A program made the translations under genes and the position numbers. From positions 372,001-436,000 of the forward strand of contig NZ_JAJIRP010000002.1 in NCBI RefSeq assembly GCF_025717555.1: a stretch of 64,000 bases of DNA, in the 5' to 3' direction. The first letter of the stretch is position 1; each line of letters starts with the position of its first letter. This stretch comes from Paucibacter sp. B2R-40 (GTDB lineage: Bacteria > Pseudomonadota > Gammaproteobacteria > Burkholderiales > Burkholderiaceae_C). This document shows positions 1-8,553 of the stretch, one piece after another. Below the pieces are notes generated by a model. The model ran no database searches and was not told the origin of the DNA. It saw only the letters and a list, made by a program, of their open reading frames with translations.

Positions 1-315
1 ACTAACGTAGCCACTGGGCGGAACATTGCTTTCAATGTATTTCAGAATCTCGGCCATGATGCGTTTGCCTAGTCCACGCCCTTGATGCTCTTTGAGTACG
101 GCGATGTCCACGACTTGAAAGAAGCAGCCGCCGTCGCCGATGACTCGCCCCATACCGACGGCCTGCGCCTCATGAATGATCTGGACGGCAAAAAGAGTAT
201 TCGGCAAGCCGCGCGCTGCGGCCTCGTCGGACTTGCCACTCAGGCCAGATCCGACGCGCAGCGCCTGATAGGTCTGAACTGAGGGGGTTTCTAGAATGTT
301 GGAATAGGATTCCAC
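1..315 (-). CDS. GNAT family N-acetyltransferase, C-terminus cut by window edge
   Basis: The minus strand is open from a GTG codon at 315 to the window edge (105 codons), and an in-frame TAA lies directly before the GTG. The reading contains the acetyl-CoA loop VLKEHQGRGLGKRIMAEIL (Q/RxxGxG/A pattern), preceded by GMGRVIGDGGCFFQVVDIAV, the usual beta4 strand of GNAT enzymes. Such enzymes move acetyl from acetyl-CoA to an amine; the substrate cannot be read. I see no clear Shine-Dalgarno before the GTG, so the start is tentative. The C-terminal third lies outside the window. It runs in the same direction as the Crp/Fnr gene, which lies upstream of it. Confidence 0.75.
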   Translation of the reverse strand, partial: MESYSNILETPSVQTYQALRVGSGLSGKSDEAAARGLPNTLFAVQIIHEAQAVGMGRVIGDGGCFFQVVDIAVLKEHQGRGLGKRIMAEILKYIESNVPPSGYVS

Positions 316-370
316 TTATTTAATCGAAGTCGGCATTTGATTGCTCTACCGCTGGGCCTGCCGAGCTTAA

Positions 371-392
371 GTTTTGCGGGCATCTGCAAAAA
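371..392. other. Imperfect hairpin between Crp/Fnr gene and GNAT gene
   Basis: GTTTTGC at 371-377 faces GCAAAAAC at 386-393 (one extra A) across an eight-base loop. On the minus strand it follows the Crp/Fnr stop codon by about 30 nt, but no run of T follows it, so termination is only a possibility. Confidence 0.25.
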
Positions 393-419
393 CAAAACTC
401 ACTGACGCAGCAATGTCCG

Positions 420-1061
420 CTACCACCCCGCCGGCAACTTCTTCAACAAGACCAGACGCCCATCGCGCTGCTCGACATAGCCGCCTTGCAGCAACTGCTT
501 GAAGATCCGGCTGATCATCTCTCGCGAAGAGCCGACCCGCTCGGCGATATCTTGCTGCGTCAGCTTGAGTGACACCAGCCGGGGCCCACCGCCCGGGGTT
601 TCGGCGCCGGCCAATTCATTGAGCATGCGCGCCACCCGTTGATAGACATCGTCCAGTGCCAGGCTCTTGACGTTCTCGGTCGAGCGACGCAGCAGCGTCG
701 CCAGCCGGTGAATCAAGTGAAAGGCAAAGTCGGGGTGCTGGGCCAGGAATTCCCGCATGTCCGCTCCGTGCACCAGCACGCAACGCAGCGGCTCCAAACT
801 GGCCACCGAGGCCGAGCGCGGCGCGCCGTCCAGCAGGCTCAACTCGCCAAAATACTCACCCGGCCCAAGGGTGTTGTAGATCACTTCGCGGCCATCGTCG
901 CCGGCGCCGTAAACCTTGACCCGGCCCGCCAACAGGATAAAAAAGGCATCTGATTGATCACCCTCGTTGATCAACACGGCATGCGCCGGATAGTTGCGTG
1001 CGCCGCCCCGGCTGGCGATCGCCACCAACATTTCATCCTGCAATTTATCGGCTTGGTCCAT
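420..1061 (-). CDS. Crp/Fnr family transcription regulator
   Basis: About 213 residues, typical for the family. The N-terminal cyclic-nucleotide-binding-type barrel shows FILLAGRVKVYGAG, GPGEYFGELSLLDGAPRSAS and the long dimerisation helix. The C-terminal winged helix carries LTQQDIAERVGSSREMISR as its DNA-recognition helix-turn-helix. No CxxxC cysteine set for an iron-sulfur cluster is visible, so it is not a classical Fnr oxygen sensor. The PRSAS stretch resembles the Crp cAMP pocket, but the ligand is unknown. I chose the ATG at 1061 because GGGAG stands 8 nt before it; the reading frame stays open to a TTG at 1121. The gene is divergent from the flavin reductase-like gene at 1208 and may control it (inference). 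Confidence 0.88.
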   Translation of the reverse strand: MDQADKLQDEMLVAIASRGGARNYPAHAVLINEGDQSDAFFILLAGRVKVYGAGDDGREVIYNTLGPGEYFGELSLLDGAPRSASVASLEPLRCVLVHGADMREFLAQHPDFAFHLIHRLATLLRRSTENVKSLALDDVYQRVARMLNELAGAETPGGGPRLVSLKLTQQDIAERVGSSREMISRIFKQLLQGGYVEQRDGRLVLLKKLPAGW

Positions 1062-1207
1062 GCGAGTCACTCCCAGTTCAGGCGCAAGCATAGCTTCTGC
1101 ATCGTGACGATTGGCGCCCAAGCCTGCGCAAGAAACGGGCTGACCGCTCTAAAAAGAGCCGCAACACTGTGCGCTCCCATGACTCGTTAGCCTGGAGGAG
1201 TTGTCAA

Positions 1208-1861
1208 ATGCACAGAACCATAGAGCCCGCCATCCACTACTGGGGTACGCCGGTCCTCATCATCAGCAGCCTGAACGAAGACGGTTCGGCCAACTTGGCG
1301 CCGATGTCCTCGGCCTGGTGGCTGGGCTGGAGCTGCATGCTGGGCCTGGACGCCAGCTCGCAGACCCTGGCCAACCTGCGCCGCCAGCGCGAATGCGTGC
1401 TCAATCTGGCCAGCGTGAACGAGGCCGACGCAGTCAACCGGCTGGCACTGACCTCGGGCACTTCGCCCCTGCCCATGCACAAGCAATGGCTGGGCTACCG
1501 CCATGTGGCGGACAAGTTCGCGCAGGCGGGTTTGCGAGCGCAGCCCTCGGAGCAGGTCGCGCCTCCGCGCGTGCAGGAATGCCAGGTCCAGCTGGAGGCC
1601 GAGGTGGTGGACGTGCGGCCGTTTGGCACGCAGGACCCGCGACTGCCCATTCCCAGTGCGATGGTCGAGCTGCGTATCGTTCGCGCCCATGTGCATGCCT
1701 CCATCCTGCAGGACGACCACGCTGATCGCATCGACCCGCAGCGCTGGCAGCCGCTCATGATGAAGTTCCGTCAGCTCTATGGCGGCGGCGCACAGGTGAT
1801 GCCGGAATCGATATTGGCCAGCTGCCCGGAGGAGATGTATGCGCCGTGGAAAGCGCGTTGA
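1208..1861 (+). CDS. Flavin reductase-like (FMN-binding split barrel) protein
   Basis: 217 residues beginning at the ATG at 1208, which has GGAGG 9 nt upstream (1194-1198). The N-terminus WGTPVLIISSLNEDGSANLA followed by PMSSAWWLGWSCMLGLD is the FMN-binding split-barrel signature of the flavin reductase-like domain. Members use FMN to reduce or oxidise small molecules, or supply reduced flavin to a monooxygenase; no partner monooxygenase is nearby, so the substrate is open. The upstream frame is open to 1169, but the Shine-Dalgarno decides for 1208. The gene converges with the next one, with a 10-nt gap. Confidence 0.82.
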   Translation: MHRTIEPAIHYWGTPVLIISSLNEDGSANLAPMSSAWWLGWSCMLGLDASSQTLANLRRQRECVLNLASVNEADAVNRLALTSGTSPLPMHKQWLGYRHVADKFAQAGLRAQPSEQVAPPRVQECQVQLEAEVVDVRPFGTQDPRLPIPSAMVELRIVRAHVHASILQDDHADRIDPQRWQPLMMKFRQLYGGGAQVMPESILASCPEEMYAPWKAR

Positions 1862-1871
1862 ATCTTGCCGC

Positions 1872-2798
1872 TCAGGCCAGGTCTTCCCACGCCAACGCCG
1901 CAATCTGCCAGCGCCGGCCGGTATTGAGCAGTTGCACGGTCTTGATGCCCTCGGCCTCGAAGGCCTCGCCGTCGAGAACTCCCTGCTTGCGGTAGCGCAG
2001 CCAAGCCTGGGCGATGCGGCCATGGCGGTCGATGCGCTGCTCAACGATTGCCTCATCAAACGCTGCCAAGCGCCCGCCCGGGCGCAGCAACTCGGCGCGC
2101 GGCTGCACAAATTCCTCGACCGTCATCCGGTGCAGGCCGGCGTCATCGGCGCGGCTGATGACGGCCTGCGGCGCCAGCATATAGGGCAGGGCCGCCAGGC
2201 GGGGGTTGCGGCCGTCCTGGTTGTTGAAGACGGCAAAAAAGCGCCGCAGCAGGTCGGCTATGTGGTCGTCCTCGTCGCCGGACGAGGGCACCCCTTCCAT
2301 CGAATAGACCTTGCTCAAGCCCTCGACGCCGGCAAACTGCGTGGTCTCCAGATAGCGCAGGCCCAAACTCTCGAGCAGCCGGCCCGAAGCGTCGTTGCTC
2401 GGTGCCGTTGACGCCATCAGCCTGGGTTCGCCCATCACCTCGCGCGCATAGTCCAGGCAGGCCTTGGCCGCCTCGCGGGCATAGCCCTTGCCCCAAAAGC
2501 GCGGCAAAAAGGCGTAGCCAATGTCCGGCACCGGCAAATAGTCGCGCTGCAGGATGCCGCACATACCGAGGACGGTGCTGTCATCAAGCAGTTCAACCGC
2601 CCACAGCCCCAAGCCTTTTTCCCAGCAGGGCCGGATCAGCTTTTCGTCCATCCAGAACCGGGCGGCGCCGAGATCGCGCACGCCGGGGTCATTGATATTG
2701 AGCTTCCAGGAGTCCTGCTGAAGTTGCTCCAAGACATAGTCCTCGTCACCGGGTGCAAACCAGCGCAAGCGCAATCTGGCGGTCGTCAAAACAAGCAT
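1872..2798 (-). CDS. GNAT acetyltransferase fused to an NTF2/SnoaL-like domain
   Basis: 308 residues from the ATG at 2798, chosen because GAGGG lies 8 nt upstream; the longer frame to 2837 lacks such support. Residues 1-170 are a RimJ/RimL-type GNAT domain: it opens LTTARLRLRWFAPGDEDYVL, has GYAFLPRFWGKGYAREAAKA as the acetyl-CoA loop, and NDASGRLLESLGLRYLE near its end. Residues 180-308 (from about DEDDHIADLLRRFFAVFNNQ to the C-terminus with GRRWQIAALAWEDLA) have the alpha+beta rhythm of an NTF2-like fold. The second domain is my reading from pattern only. The reaction is probably N-acetylation of a protein or small amine. It is divergent from pyrF with only 65 nt between the chosen starts. 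Confidence 0.8.
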   Translation of the reverse strand: MLVLTTARLRLRWFAPGDEDYVLEQLQQDSWKLNINDPGVRDLGAARFWMDEKLIRPCWEKGLGLWAVELLDDSTVLGMCGILQRDYLPVPDIGYAFLPRFWGKGYAREAAKACLDYAREVMGEPRLMASTAPSNDASGRLLESLGLRYLETTQFAGVEGLSKVYSMEGVPSSGDEDDHIADLLRRFFAVFNNQDGRNPRLAALPYMLAPQAVISRADDAGLHRMTVEEFVQPRAELLRPGGRLAAFDEAIVEQRIDRHGRIAQAWLRYRKQGVLDGEAFEAEGIKTVQLLNTGRRWQIAALAWEDLA

Positions 2799-2863
2799 GC
2801 AGCCATCCCTCGAATAAAACCCTGGACAATACGGCACCTTAAACGATGCAGAAAAACACGCCC

Positions 2864-3700
2864 ATGAACTTCATCCAGCAACTCAAACAAGCCGAAGCCC
2901 TCAACGACTCGCTGCTCTGTGTGGGGCTGGACCCGGAACCGGCCAAGTTCCCCGGCAGCTGGAAGGGCGACGCGGGCCGCATCTATGAGTTTTGCGCCGC
3001 GATTGTGGACGCCACCAAGGACCTGGTGATTGCCTTCAAACCGCAAATCGCCTACTTCGCCGCCCACCGCGCCGAAGCGCAGCTGGAGCAATTGATGGCC
3101 CACATCAAGCGCGTGGCACCCCATGTGCCGGTGATCCTGGACGCCAAGCGCGGCGACATCGGCTCGACCGCCGAGCAATATGCCAAAGAAGCCTTCGAGC
3201 GCTACCAGGCCGACGCCGTGACGCTGTCACCCTTCATGGGCTTCGATTCGATCGAGCCCTATCTGCGCTACCCGGACAAGGGCGCCATTCTGCTCTGCCG
3301 CACGTCCAATCCGGGCGGCAGCGACTGGCAGAACCAGCGCCTGGCCGATGTGCCGGGCAACCCGAAGCTGTACGAACATTTAGCCCGTTTGGCGCAGACC
3401 GACTGGAACAAGAATGGTCAGCTGGGCCTGGTGGTTGGCGCCACGTTTCCGGCCGAGATCGCCCGCGTGCGCGAGCTCGCGCCAACGCTGCCGCTGCTGA
3501 TTCCGGGTGTGGGCGCGCAGGGCGGCGACGCCGAGGCGACGGTGCAAGCGGGCTGGAAGCCAACGGCGCCCATCATCGTCAGCAGCTCGCGCGCGGTGCT
3601 CTATGCCAGTTCGGGCGAGGACTTTGCCGCTGCCGCCCGCCGGGTGGCGCTGCAAACCCGCGAGCAACTGAACCGGGCTCGCAATACACCTCAGGGCTGA
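2864..3700 (+). CDS. pyrF: Orotidine 5'-phosphate decarboxylase
   Basis: Catalyses OMP to UMP plus CO2, the last step of de novo pyrimidine synthesis, in the cytoplasm. The catalytic Lys/Asp tetrad region reads VILDAKRGDIGSTAEQYAKE, followed by AVTLSPFMGFDSIEPYL and the phosphate-binding LLIPGVGAQGGD. At 278 residues it belongs to the longer subfamily 2 common in betaproteobacteria, not the roughly 240-residue E. coli type. The start at 2864 (MNFIQQLKQAEALNDSLLCV) matches the usual family N-terminus; an in-frame ATG also exists at 2846. No strong Shine-Dalgarno is visible for either. Confidence 0.96.
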   Translation: MNFIQQLKQAEALNDSLLCVGLDPEPAKFPGSWKGDAGRIYEFCAAIVDATKDLVIAFKPQIAYFAAHRAEAQLEQLMAHIKRVAPHVPVILDAKRGDIGSTAEQYAKEAFERYQADAVTLSPFMGFDSIEPYLRYPDKGAILLCRTSNPGGSDWQNQRLADVPGNPKLYEHLARLAQTDWNKNGQLGLVVGATFPAEIARVRELAPTLPLLIPGVGAQGGDAEATVQAGWKPTAPIIVSSSRAVLYASSGEDFAAAARRVALQTREQLNRARNTPQG

Positions 3701-3819
3701 TGTCTTGGCCTGTGCACAAATGCCCAATATGCTCGCCGGCAATGATTTAGACCCCGATTCAGGTGCTAACCCAATGGTCAAGCGCCAATTTGTCGGAGAG
3801 ACTCGCGCGTTGAACTAAG

Positions 3820-6800
3820 TTGAGCGAAGCGGTTGGCAAAGTGAGCAAGGAACCCCAAGACGATTTGAGCAGCCTGGTGGGCCAGGAGCTGAGCCCGGCC
3901 GATCAGCAAGCGCTGATGGAGCGCAATTTGCGCTGGCACGCGGCGCGGCTGTTTCTCGGTGCGGCCGGTGCCATTTTGCTGGCCGCTGCATGCGTGCTGC
4001 TGCTGGGCCGCCAAAGCGATGAGATGCTCAGTGGCCTGCTGCCACCCGCCGCCGCTGCCGCCATTGCATTCTTGAGCCTGATTGCCTTGTGGCGCCTGCC
4101 GCGCCGCCTGGGCATGTTGGCCGTGCTCTCGACCATGGGCCTGGTGATGGGCTTGACCGTGCTGATCGCGGTGTCGCGTGGCACCGGTCTGTACTCGCTG
4201 AGTTTGTCAGTGCTGGGCCTGCTGGCGGCCTTCTCGACCGCCATGCTCGGGCTGCGCGTCGGCATGGCGCTGGCCGCTTTCAGTCTGGCCGCCGTACTGG
4301 GCTTGGGCTGGGCCGAGTTGCAGGGCTGGCATAGCAGCGCCGTTGCGCTGTCCAGCCTGCCGCTGCGCATTGCCACCCACTGCTTGTTGATCGTCGTCGG
4401 GCTGATTCTGGGCTACGCCATGCTGCGCATGGTGCAGCGCTCCACCAAAGAGGCGGCCGAGCGCAATGCGCGCTTTCGCGGCCTTTTGAGCATGGCGGCC
4501 GATTGGTATTGGGAGATGAACCGCGACTACCGCTTCACCCATTTGGCCGAAGACACGCCCGGCAAATCGGGGCTGGACCTGCAAGCGCGCCTGGGCAAGA
4601 CGCCGTGGGAGATCGAGAACCTGGGCGTCAGCGACGAAGACATGGACGCACACCGCGCCGACCTGGAGTCGCACCGCCCTTTCCACGGCATGGTGGCGCG
4701 CCGGCGCGCCTTGGACGGCGGCGTTGTCTATGTGTCCATCAGCGGCGAGCCACGCTTTGACAGCCAGGGCAATTTCCGCGGCTATTGGGGCGTGGGGCGT
4801 GACGTCACCGACGAAGTGCAGGCCGAGAACGCCGTGCACGCCACCGAGACGCGCTACCGCGAGCTGTTTCGCCGCTCGCCCAGCCCTTTGGTGCTGCACC
4901 GCTGGGGCCGCGTGCTCGATGCCAACCCGGCCGCGATGGCGATGTTCGGCTACACCCAGCGCAGCAGCATGATTGGCCAAGATCTGTTCTCGCATTACGA
5001 GCCCGGCGACGATGAGCGCGCGCGCCAACGCGCCGCCAAGATCGAGGCGATGGCCGTCGGCGGCATGTTGCCGATGGCGGAGTTCCGCCTGCGCACCTTG
5101 TCCCGGCGCCGCCGCCTGGTGTCGGCCACCAGCGTGCGCGTCGACGCCACCAGCGGCCCGGCGACCTTGAGCTTTTTCATCGACCAGACCGAGCAGTCGC
5201 GCGCCCAGGATGCGCTGCGCCGCTCCGAAGGCCTGCTCTCGCACCTGGTCGCCACCAGCCCCGACGTCATCACGCTGACCGAGATGAGTTCGGGCCGCTA
5301 TGCGATGGTCAACAAGACTTTTGAGCGCCTGAGCGGCTATAGCAGCGAAGAAGTGCTGGGCCGTACGGCGGATGAGTTAGGGATCTGGCAAAACCTGGAC
5401 GAACGCGACCATGTATTGGATTTGATACGCCTGAACGGGCGCTGCGACGAGTTCCCGGTGACCTTGCTGAACAAGGCGGGCGAGCCGATTTCAATTCTGC
5501 TGTCGGCCGCGCCTTTTGCCATGGACGGACAGCAATACCTGGTCACCAACTCGCGCGATGTGAGCGAGTCCGAGCGCAGCCGCCTGGTGCATCAGGCCAT
5601 CTTGGAGAACGCCTCGATTGGCATCACCTTGACGCGCGACCAGCATTTTGTGCAGGTCAATCGCTTGGTAGAGGAGATGTTCGGCTGGCCCGGCGGCAGC
5701 CTGATCGGCCAGCATGGCAGCGTGGTCTGGCCCAGCAAAGAGAGCTACCAGAACGTCGGCCAGGAGCTGGGCTTGAAGCTGGAAGCGGGCGAGCAAGTCG
5801 AGACCGAGCAAACCATGCGCCGGCGCGACGGCAGCACGTTCTTATGCCGCTTGCTGGCCAAAGCGGTGGACCCGCATCACCCGAGCCGGGGTGGCACGAT
5901 CTGGATTCTGGAAGACATCACCGAGCGCCGCCGCGTCGAGGCCGCACTCGCCCAAGCCAAGGACGAAGCGCAGGCAGCCAGCCGCGCCAAGAGCGCCTTT
6001 CTGGCCAATACCAGCCATGAGATCCGCACGCCGCTGAACGGCCTGCTGGGCTTGGCGCGCATGTTGCAACAGCCCGATCTGAGCGAGGCCACGCGGCGCA
6101 ATTATCTGGACCAGATGCTGGACAGCGCCGAAAGCCTGTCGGGCCTGATCTCGGACATTCTGGACCTGTCCAAGATCGAAGCCGGCCGCCTGACGCTGGA
6201 AGCGGCACCGTTCGGTTTGCGCGATATGTTGTCTACCATGCGCATGGCTTACTTCACGCTGGCGCAAGCGCACCGGCTGGCGTTTCAGATCGATGTGGAC
6301 GCCGATGTGCCGGCCTGGGTGGTGGGCGACCAGGTGCGCATCCGACAAATCCTCAGCAACTATTTGTCGAATGCCTTGAAGTTCACCGAGACCGGCTCGG
6401 TGGCCGTGCGGGTCTTGAGTTCGGCCCATGAGCGGGTGCGCATTGAAGTGATAGACACCGGCCCCGGCATCGCGCCGTCCATGCATGAGCGCTTGTTCCA
6501 GCCCTTCACGCAGGCCGATGAATCGACCACGCGCCGCTACGGCGGCACCGGCCTGGGTTTGTCGATCTGCCGCGAGTTGGCCACGCTGATGGGGGGCGAG
6601 GTCGGCGTGCTGAGCGAATTGGGCAAGGGCTCGACCTTCTGGGCCGAGCTGCCGCTGCCGGCAGCACCCACGCCGATCAGCAACCAGCCGCGCGAGGCCC
6701 GCAATAATGAAGACCTGCAAGGCCTGCGCGTGCTGATGGTGGAAGACCACCCGGTCAATATGATGATTGCCGTCGCGCAGCTGCAGCAATGGGGGCTGGA

Positions 6801-7125
6801 GGTGGCGCAGGCTATCGACGGTGCCCAGGCGGTCGAGGCTATTCTTGCCGCAGCCAGCATGGGCAAGCCTTTTGACGCGGTGCTGATGGATGTGCAGATG
6901 CCGGTGATGAGCGGGCACGAGGCGACGCGCGAGGTGCGCCGGCGCTTCGGCGCCGAAGAGCTGCCCATCATCGCCTTGACTGCAGCGGCGCTGATCTCGG
7001 AGCGCGACGAGGCGCTGGCCTCGGGCATGAACGAGTTCCTCACCAAGCCGATTGACGCGCCCAAGCTGCGCGCGACCTTGGTGCGGCTGATCGGCCACCG
7101 CGATAACGACCGCAACCGATCCTGA
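3820..7125 (+). CDS. Membrane-bound hybrid sensor histidine kinase with four PAS domains
   Basis: About 1101 residues. Residues 38-210 hold five or six membrane segments with short loops. About four PAS-type sensor domains follow (roughly 222-340, 345-465, 470-580, 585-705); the third shows YAMVNKTFERLSGYSSEEVL. The kinase core has the phospho-acceptor His733 in LANTSHEIRTPLNGLLGLAR, the N box LSNYLSNALKFTETG, and the G box GGTGLGLSI at about 908. A receiver domain ends the protein, with Asp1024 in DAVLMDVQMPVMSG and the conserved Lys in FLTKPIDAP. A TTG at 3820 and a GTG at 3841 are both possible starts and neither has a clear Shine-Dalgarno. No Hpt or output regulator lies beside it, so the phosphorelay partner is elsewhere. 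Confidence 0.92.
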   Translation: MSEAVGKVSKEPQDDLSSLVGQELSPADQQALMERNLRWHAARLFLGAAGAILLAAACVLLLGRQSDEMLSGLLPPAAAAAIAFLSLIALWRLPRRLGMLAVLSTMGLVMGLTVLIAVSRGTGLYSLSLSVLGLLAAFSTAMLGLRVGMALAAFSLAAVLGLGWAELQGWHSSAVALSSLPLRIATHCLLIVVGLILGYAMLRMVQRSTKEAAERNARFRGLLSMAADWYWEMNRDYRFTHLAEDTPGKSGLDLQARLGKTPWEIENLGVSDEDMDAHRADLESHRPFHGMVARRRALDGGVVYVSISGEPRFDSQGNFRGYWGVGRDVTDEVQAENAVHATETRYRELFRRSPSPLVLHRWGRVLDANPAAMAMFGYTQRSSMIGQDLFSHYEPGDDERARQRAAKIEAMAVGGMLPMAEFRLRTLSRRRRLVSATSVRVDATSGPATLSFFIDQTEQSRAQDALRRSEGLLSHLVATSPDVITLTEMSSGRYAMVNKTFERLSGYSSEEVLGRTADELGIWQNLDERDHVLDLIRLNGRCDEFPVTLLNKAGEPISILLSAAPFAMDGQQYLVTNSRDVSESERSRLVHQAILENASIGITLTRDQHFVQVNRLVEEMFGWPGGSLIGQHGSVVWPSKESYQNVGQELGLKLEAGEQVETEQTMRRRDGSTFLCRLLAKAVDPHHPSRGGTIWILEDITERRRVEAALAQAKDEAQAASRAKSAFLANTSHEIRTPLNGLLGLARMLQQPDLSEATRRNYLDQMLDSAESLSGLISDILDLSKIEAGRLTLEAAPFGLRDMLSTMRMAYFTLAQAHRLAFQIDVDADVPAWVVGDQVRIRQILSNYLSNALKFTETGSVAVRVLSSAHERVRIEVIDTGPGIAPSMHERLFQPFTQADESTTRRYGGTGLGLSICRELATLMGGEVGVLSELGKGSTFWAELPLPAAPTPISNQPREARNNEDLQGLRVLMVEDHPVNMMIAVAQLQQWGLEVAQAIDGAQAVEAILAAASMGKPFDAVLMDVQMPVMSGHEATREVRRRFGAEELPIIALTAAALISERDEALASGMNEFLTKPIDAPKLRATLVRLIGHRDNDRNRS

Positions 7126-7153
7126 ACCACTCTCGGGCGGCGACAATCGGCAC

Positions 7154-7864
7154 ATGAACAAAGCCTCGCCTGCCCCCTTCGCCTCGCGCGCCGTCGCCAT
7201 GCTGCCCGACAAGGGCCAGCCCGAGTTGCTGTTCCTGCTCCTGCATGGGGCCGGTGCCGATGCAGCGCAGATGCGGCCGCTGGCGCAAGCACTGCGGGCG
7301 CAATACCCGCAAGCCGCCGTGCTGGCGCTCAATGCAACTTTGCCCGTAGAAGGCGGCCAGCAGTGGTATGACCTCGATGGATGCAATGACGACAACCACG
7401 CCGAGCGCGTGCAGGCCGCCCTGCCCGCCTTCATCGCCACCGTGCGCAGCTGGGCGGCGCAGTGGGACTTGCCCTGGCAGCATGTCGCTCTGGGCGGCTT
7501 CTCGCAGGGCGCAGTGCTGGCCTTAGAGGCTGCGCAGGCCGAGGCGCAATTGGTGGGTCGGGTGCTGGCCTTCTCAGGCGCCTACGCCACACCGCCGGCC
7601 CATGCGCCACATGAGGTGAGCCTGCATATTCTGCACGGCCAACTGGACGGTGTCTTGCCCTATCAAGACCAGGTCAGCGCGGCCCGTAGACTAGTGCAGT
7701 TAGGCGCCGACATCACAGCCGATGTCCTGCCCGACATCGGCCATGAATTGCACCCCGAGCTGATTGAGCGCGCGATGGAACAGCTGCGCACCTTTTTGCC
7801 GGCACGGATGTGGAAAGAGGCGATGCAGGCGGCGGCCGAACAAGACGGAGCTGGGAAGAAATGA
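7154..7864 (+). CDS. Alpha/beta-hydrolase, YpfH-like esterase
   Basis: 236 residues, close to E. coli YpfH in length and layout. LLFLLLHGAGADAAQM forms the oxyanion region. The nucleophile elbow GGFSQGA places Ser117, and Asp165 (HGQLDGVLPY) and His197 (DIGHELH) complete the triad. It probably cleaves short-chain carboxyl esters in the cytoplasm; no signal peptide is present. Its stop overlaps the start of the following response regulator (ATGA at 7861-7864), so the three genes 7154-9868 are probably translated together. Confidence 0.85.
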   Translation: MNKASPAPFASRAVAMLPDKGQPELLFLLLHGAGADAAQMRPLAQALRAQYPQAAVLALNATLPVEGGQQWYDLDGCNDDNHAERVQAALPAFIATVRSWAAQWDLPWQHVALGGFSQGAVLALEAAQAEAQLVGRVLAFSGAYATPPAHAPHEVSLHILHGQLDGVLPYQDQVSAARRLVQLGADITADVLPDIGHELHPELIERAMEQLRTFLPARMWKEAMQAAAEQDGAGKK

Positions 7865-8553
7865 CGGCTGAAACTGCAGCACGCTTGCTCTTGGTCGAGG
7901 ACGATGCTCGCCTGGCCGAGCTGGTTGTCGCCAGCCTGAGCAAGGCCGGCTACCTAGTCAGCCATAGCGCCAGCGGCCTGGAAGGCGAGGCCATGATGCG
8001 CGCCGGGGGTTTCGATCTGGTGCTGCTGGACGGCCATCTGCCGGACAAAGACGGCTTTGACGTGCTGCGCGATGTGCGGCGTGACTTTGCCGGCCGCATC
8101 GTGATGCTGACCGCCCGCGACGATGACATCGATCAGGTGATGGGCCTGGACGGCGGCGCCGACGACTACATCACCAAGCCGGTCTCTCCGCGCGTGCTGT
8201 TGGCGCGGCTCAAGGCCTTGCTGCGTCGCGATGCGCCGGCACCGGCACTCTCCGACGAGATCGGTGAGCTGCGCTTCGGCGAGCTGCTGATCAAGCCCGC
8301 TGCGCGTTCGGTCGTTTTGGCGAGCGCAGAGGTCGAGCTGACAACCGCCGAGTTTGACCTGCTGCTCTTCCTGGCCGAGCGCGCCGGCACGGTCGTCACG
8401 CGCGACGACATCATGCAAGGCCTGCGCGGCCTGGAGTTTGATGGCCTGGACCGTGCAATCGATGCGCGCATCTCGCGCCTGCGCAGAAAGCTCGGGGCCG
8501 TGGAGTACATCAAGACCGTACGCGCTCAGGGTTATCTCTTTGCCAAAAATTAA
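7861..8553 (+). CDS. OmpR-family response regulator (RstA-like)
   Basis: 230 residues. The receiver domain has the acidic pair in LLLVEDDARLAEL, phospho-acceptor Asp57 in FDLVLLDGHLPDKDGF, and Lys in DDYITKPVSP. The C-terminal winged helix contains VELTTAEFDLLLFLAERAGT and RAIDARISRLRRKLGAVEYI. It is a DNA-binding output for the kinase encoded next to it. The ATG at 7861 overlaps the esterase stop and has a weak purine-rich GGGAAGAA before it. The stop lies 14 nt inside the next gene if that gene starts at TTG 8540. Confidence 0.93.
   Translation: MTAETAARLLLVEDDARLAELVVASLSKAGYLVSHSASGLEGEAMMRAGGFDLVLLDGHLPDKDGFDVLRDVRRDFAGRIVMLTARDDDIDQVMGLDGGADDYITKPVSPRVLLARLKALLRRDAPAPALSDEIGELRFGELLIKPAARSVVLASAEVELTTAEFDLLLFLAERAGTVVTRDDIMQGLRGLEFDGLDRAIDARISRLRRKLGAVEYIKTVRAQGYLFAKN

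Noticed and set aside
5842-7440. 532-codon minus-strand frame opposite the hybrid kinase
   Set aside because: His/Arg/Gln-rich shadow reading typical of the complement of GC-rich coding sequence; no motifs.
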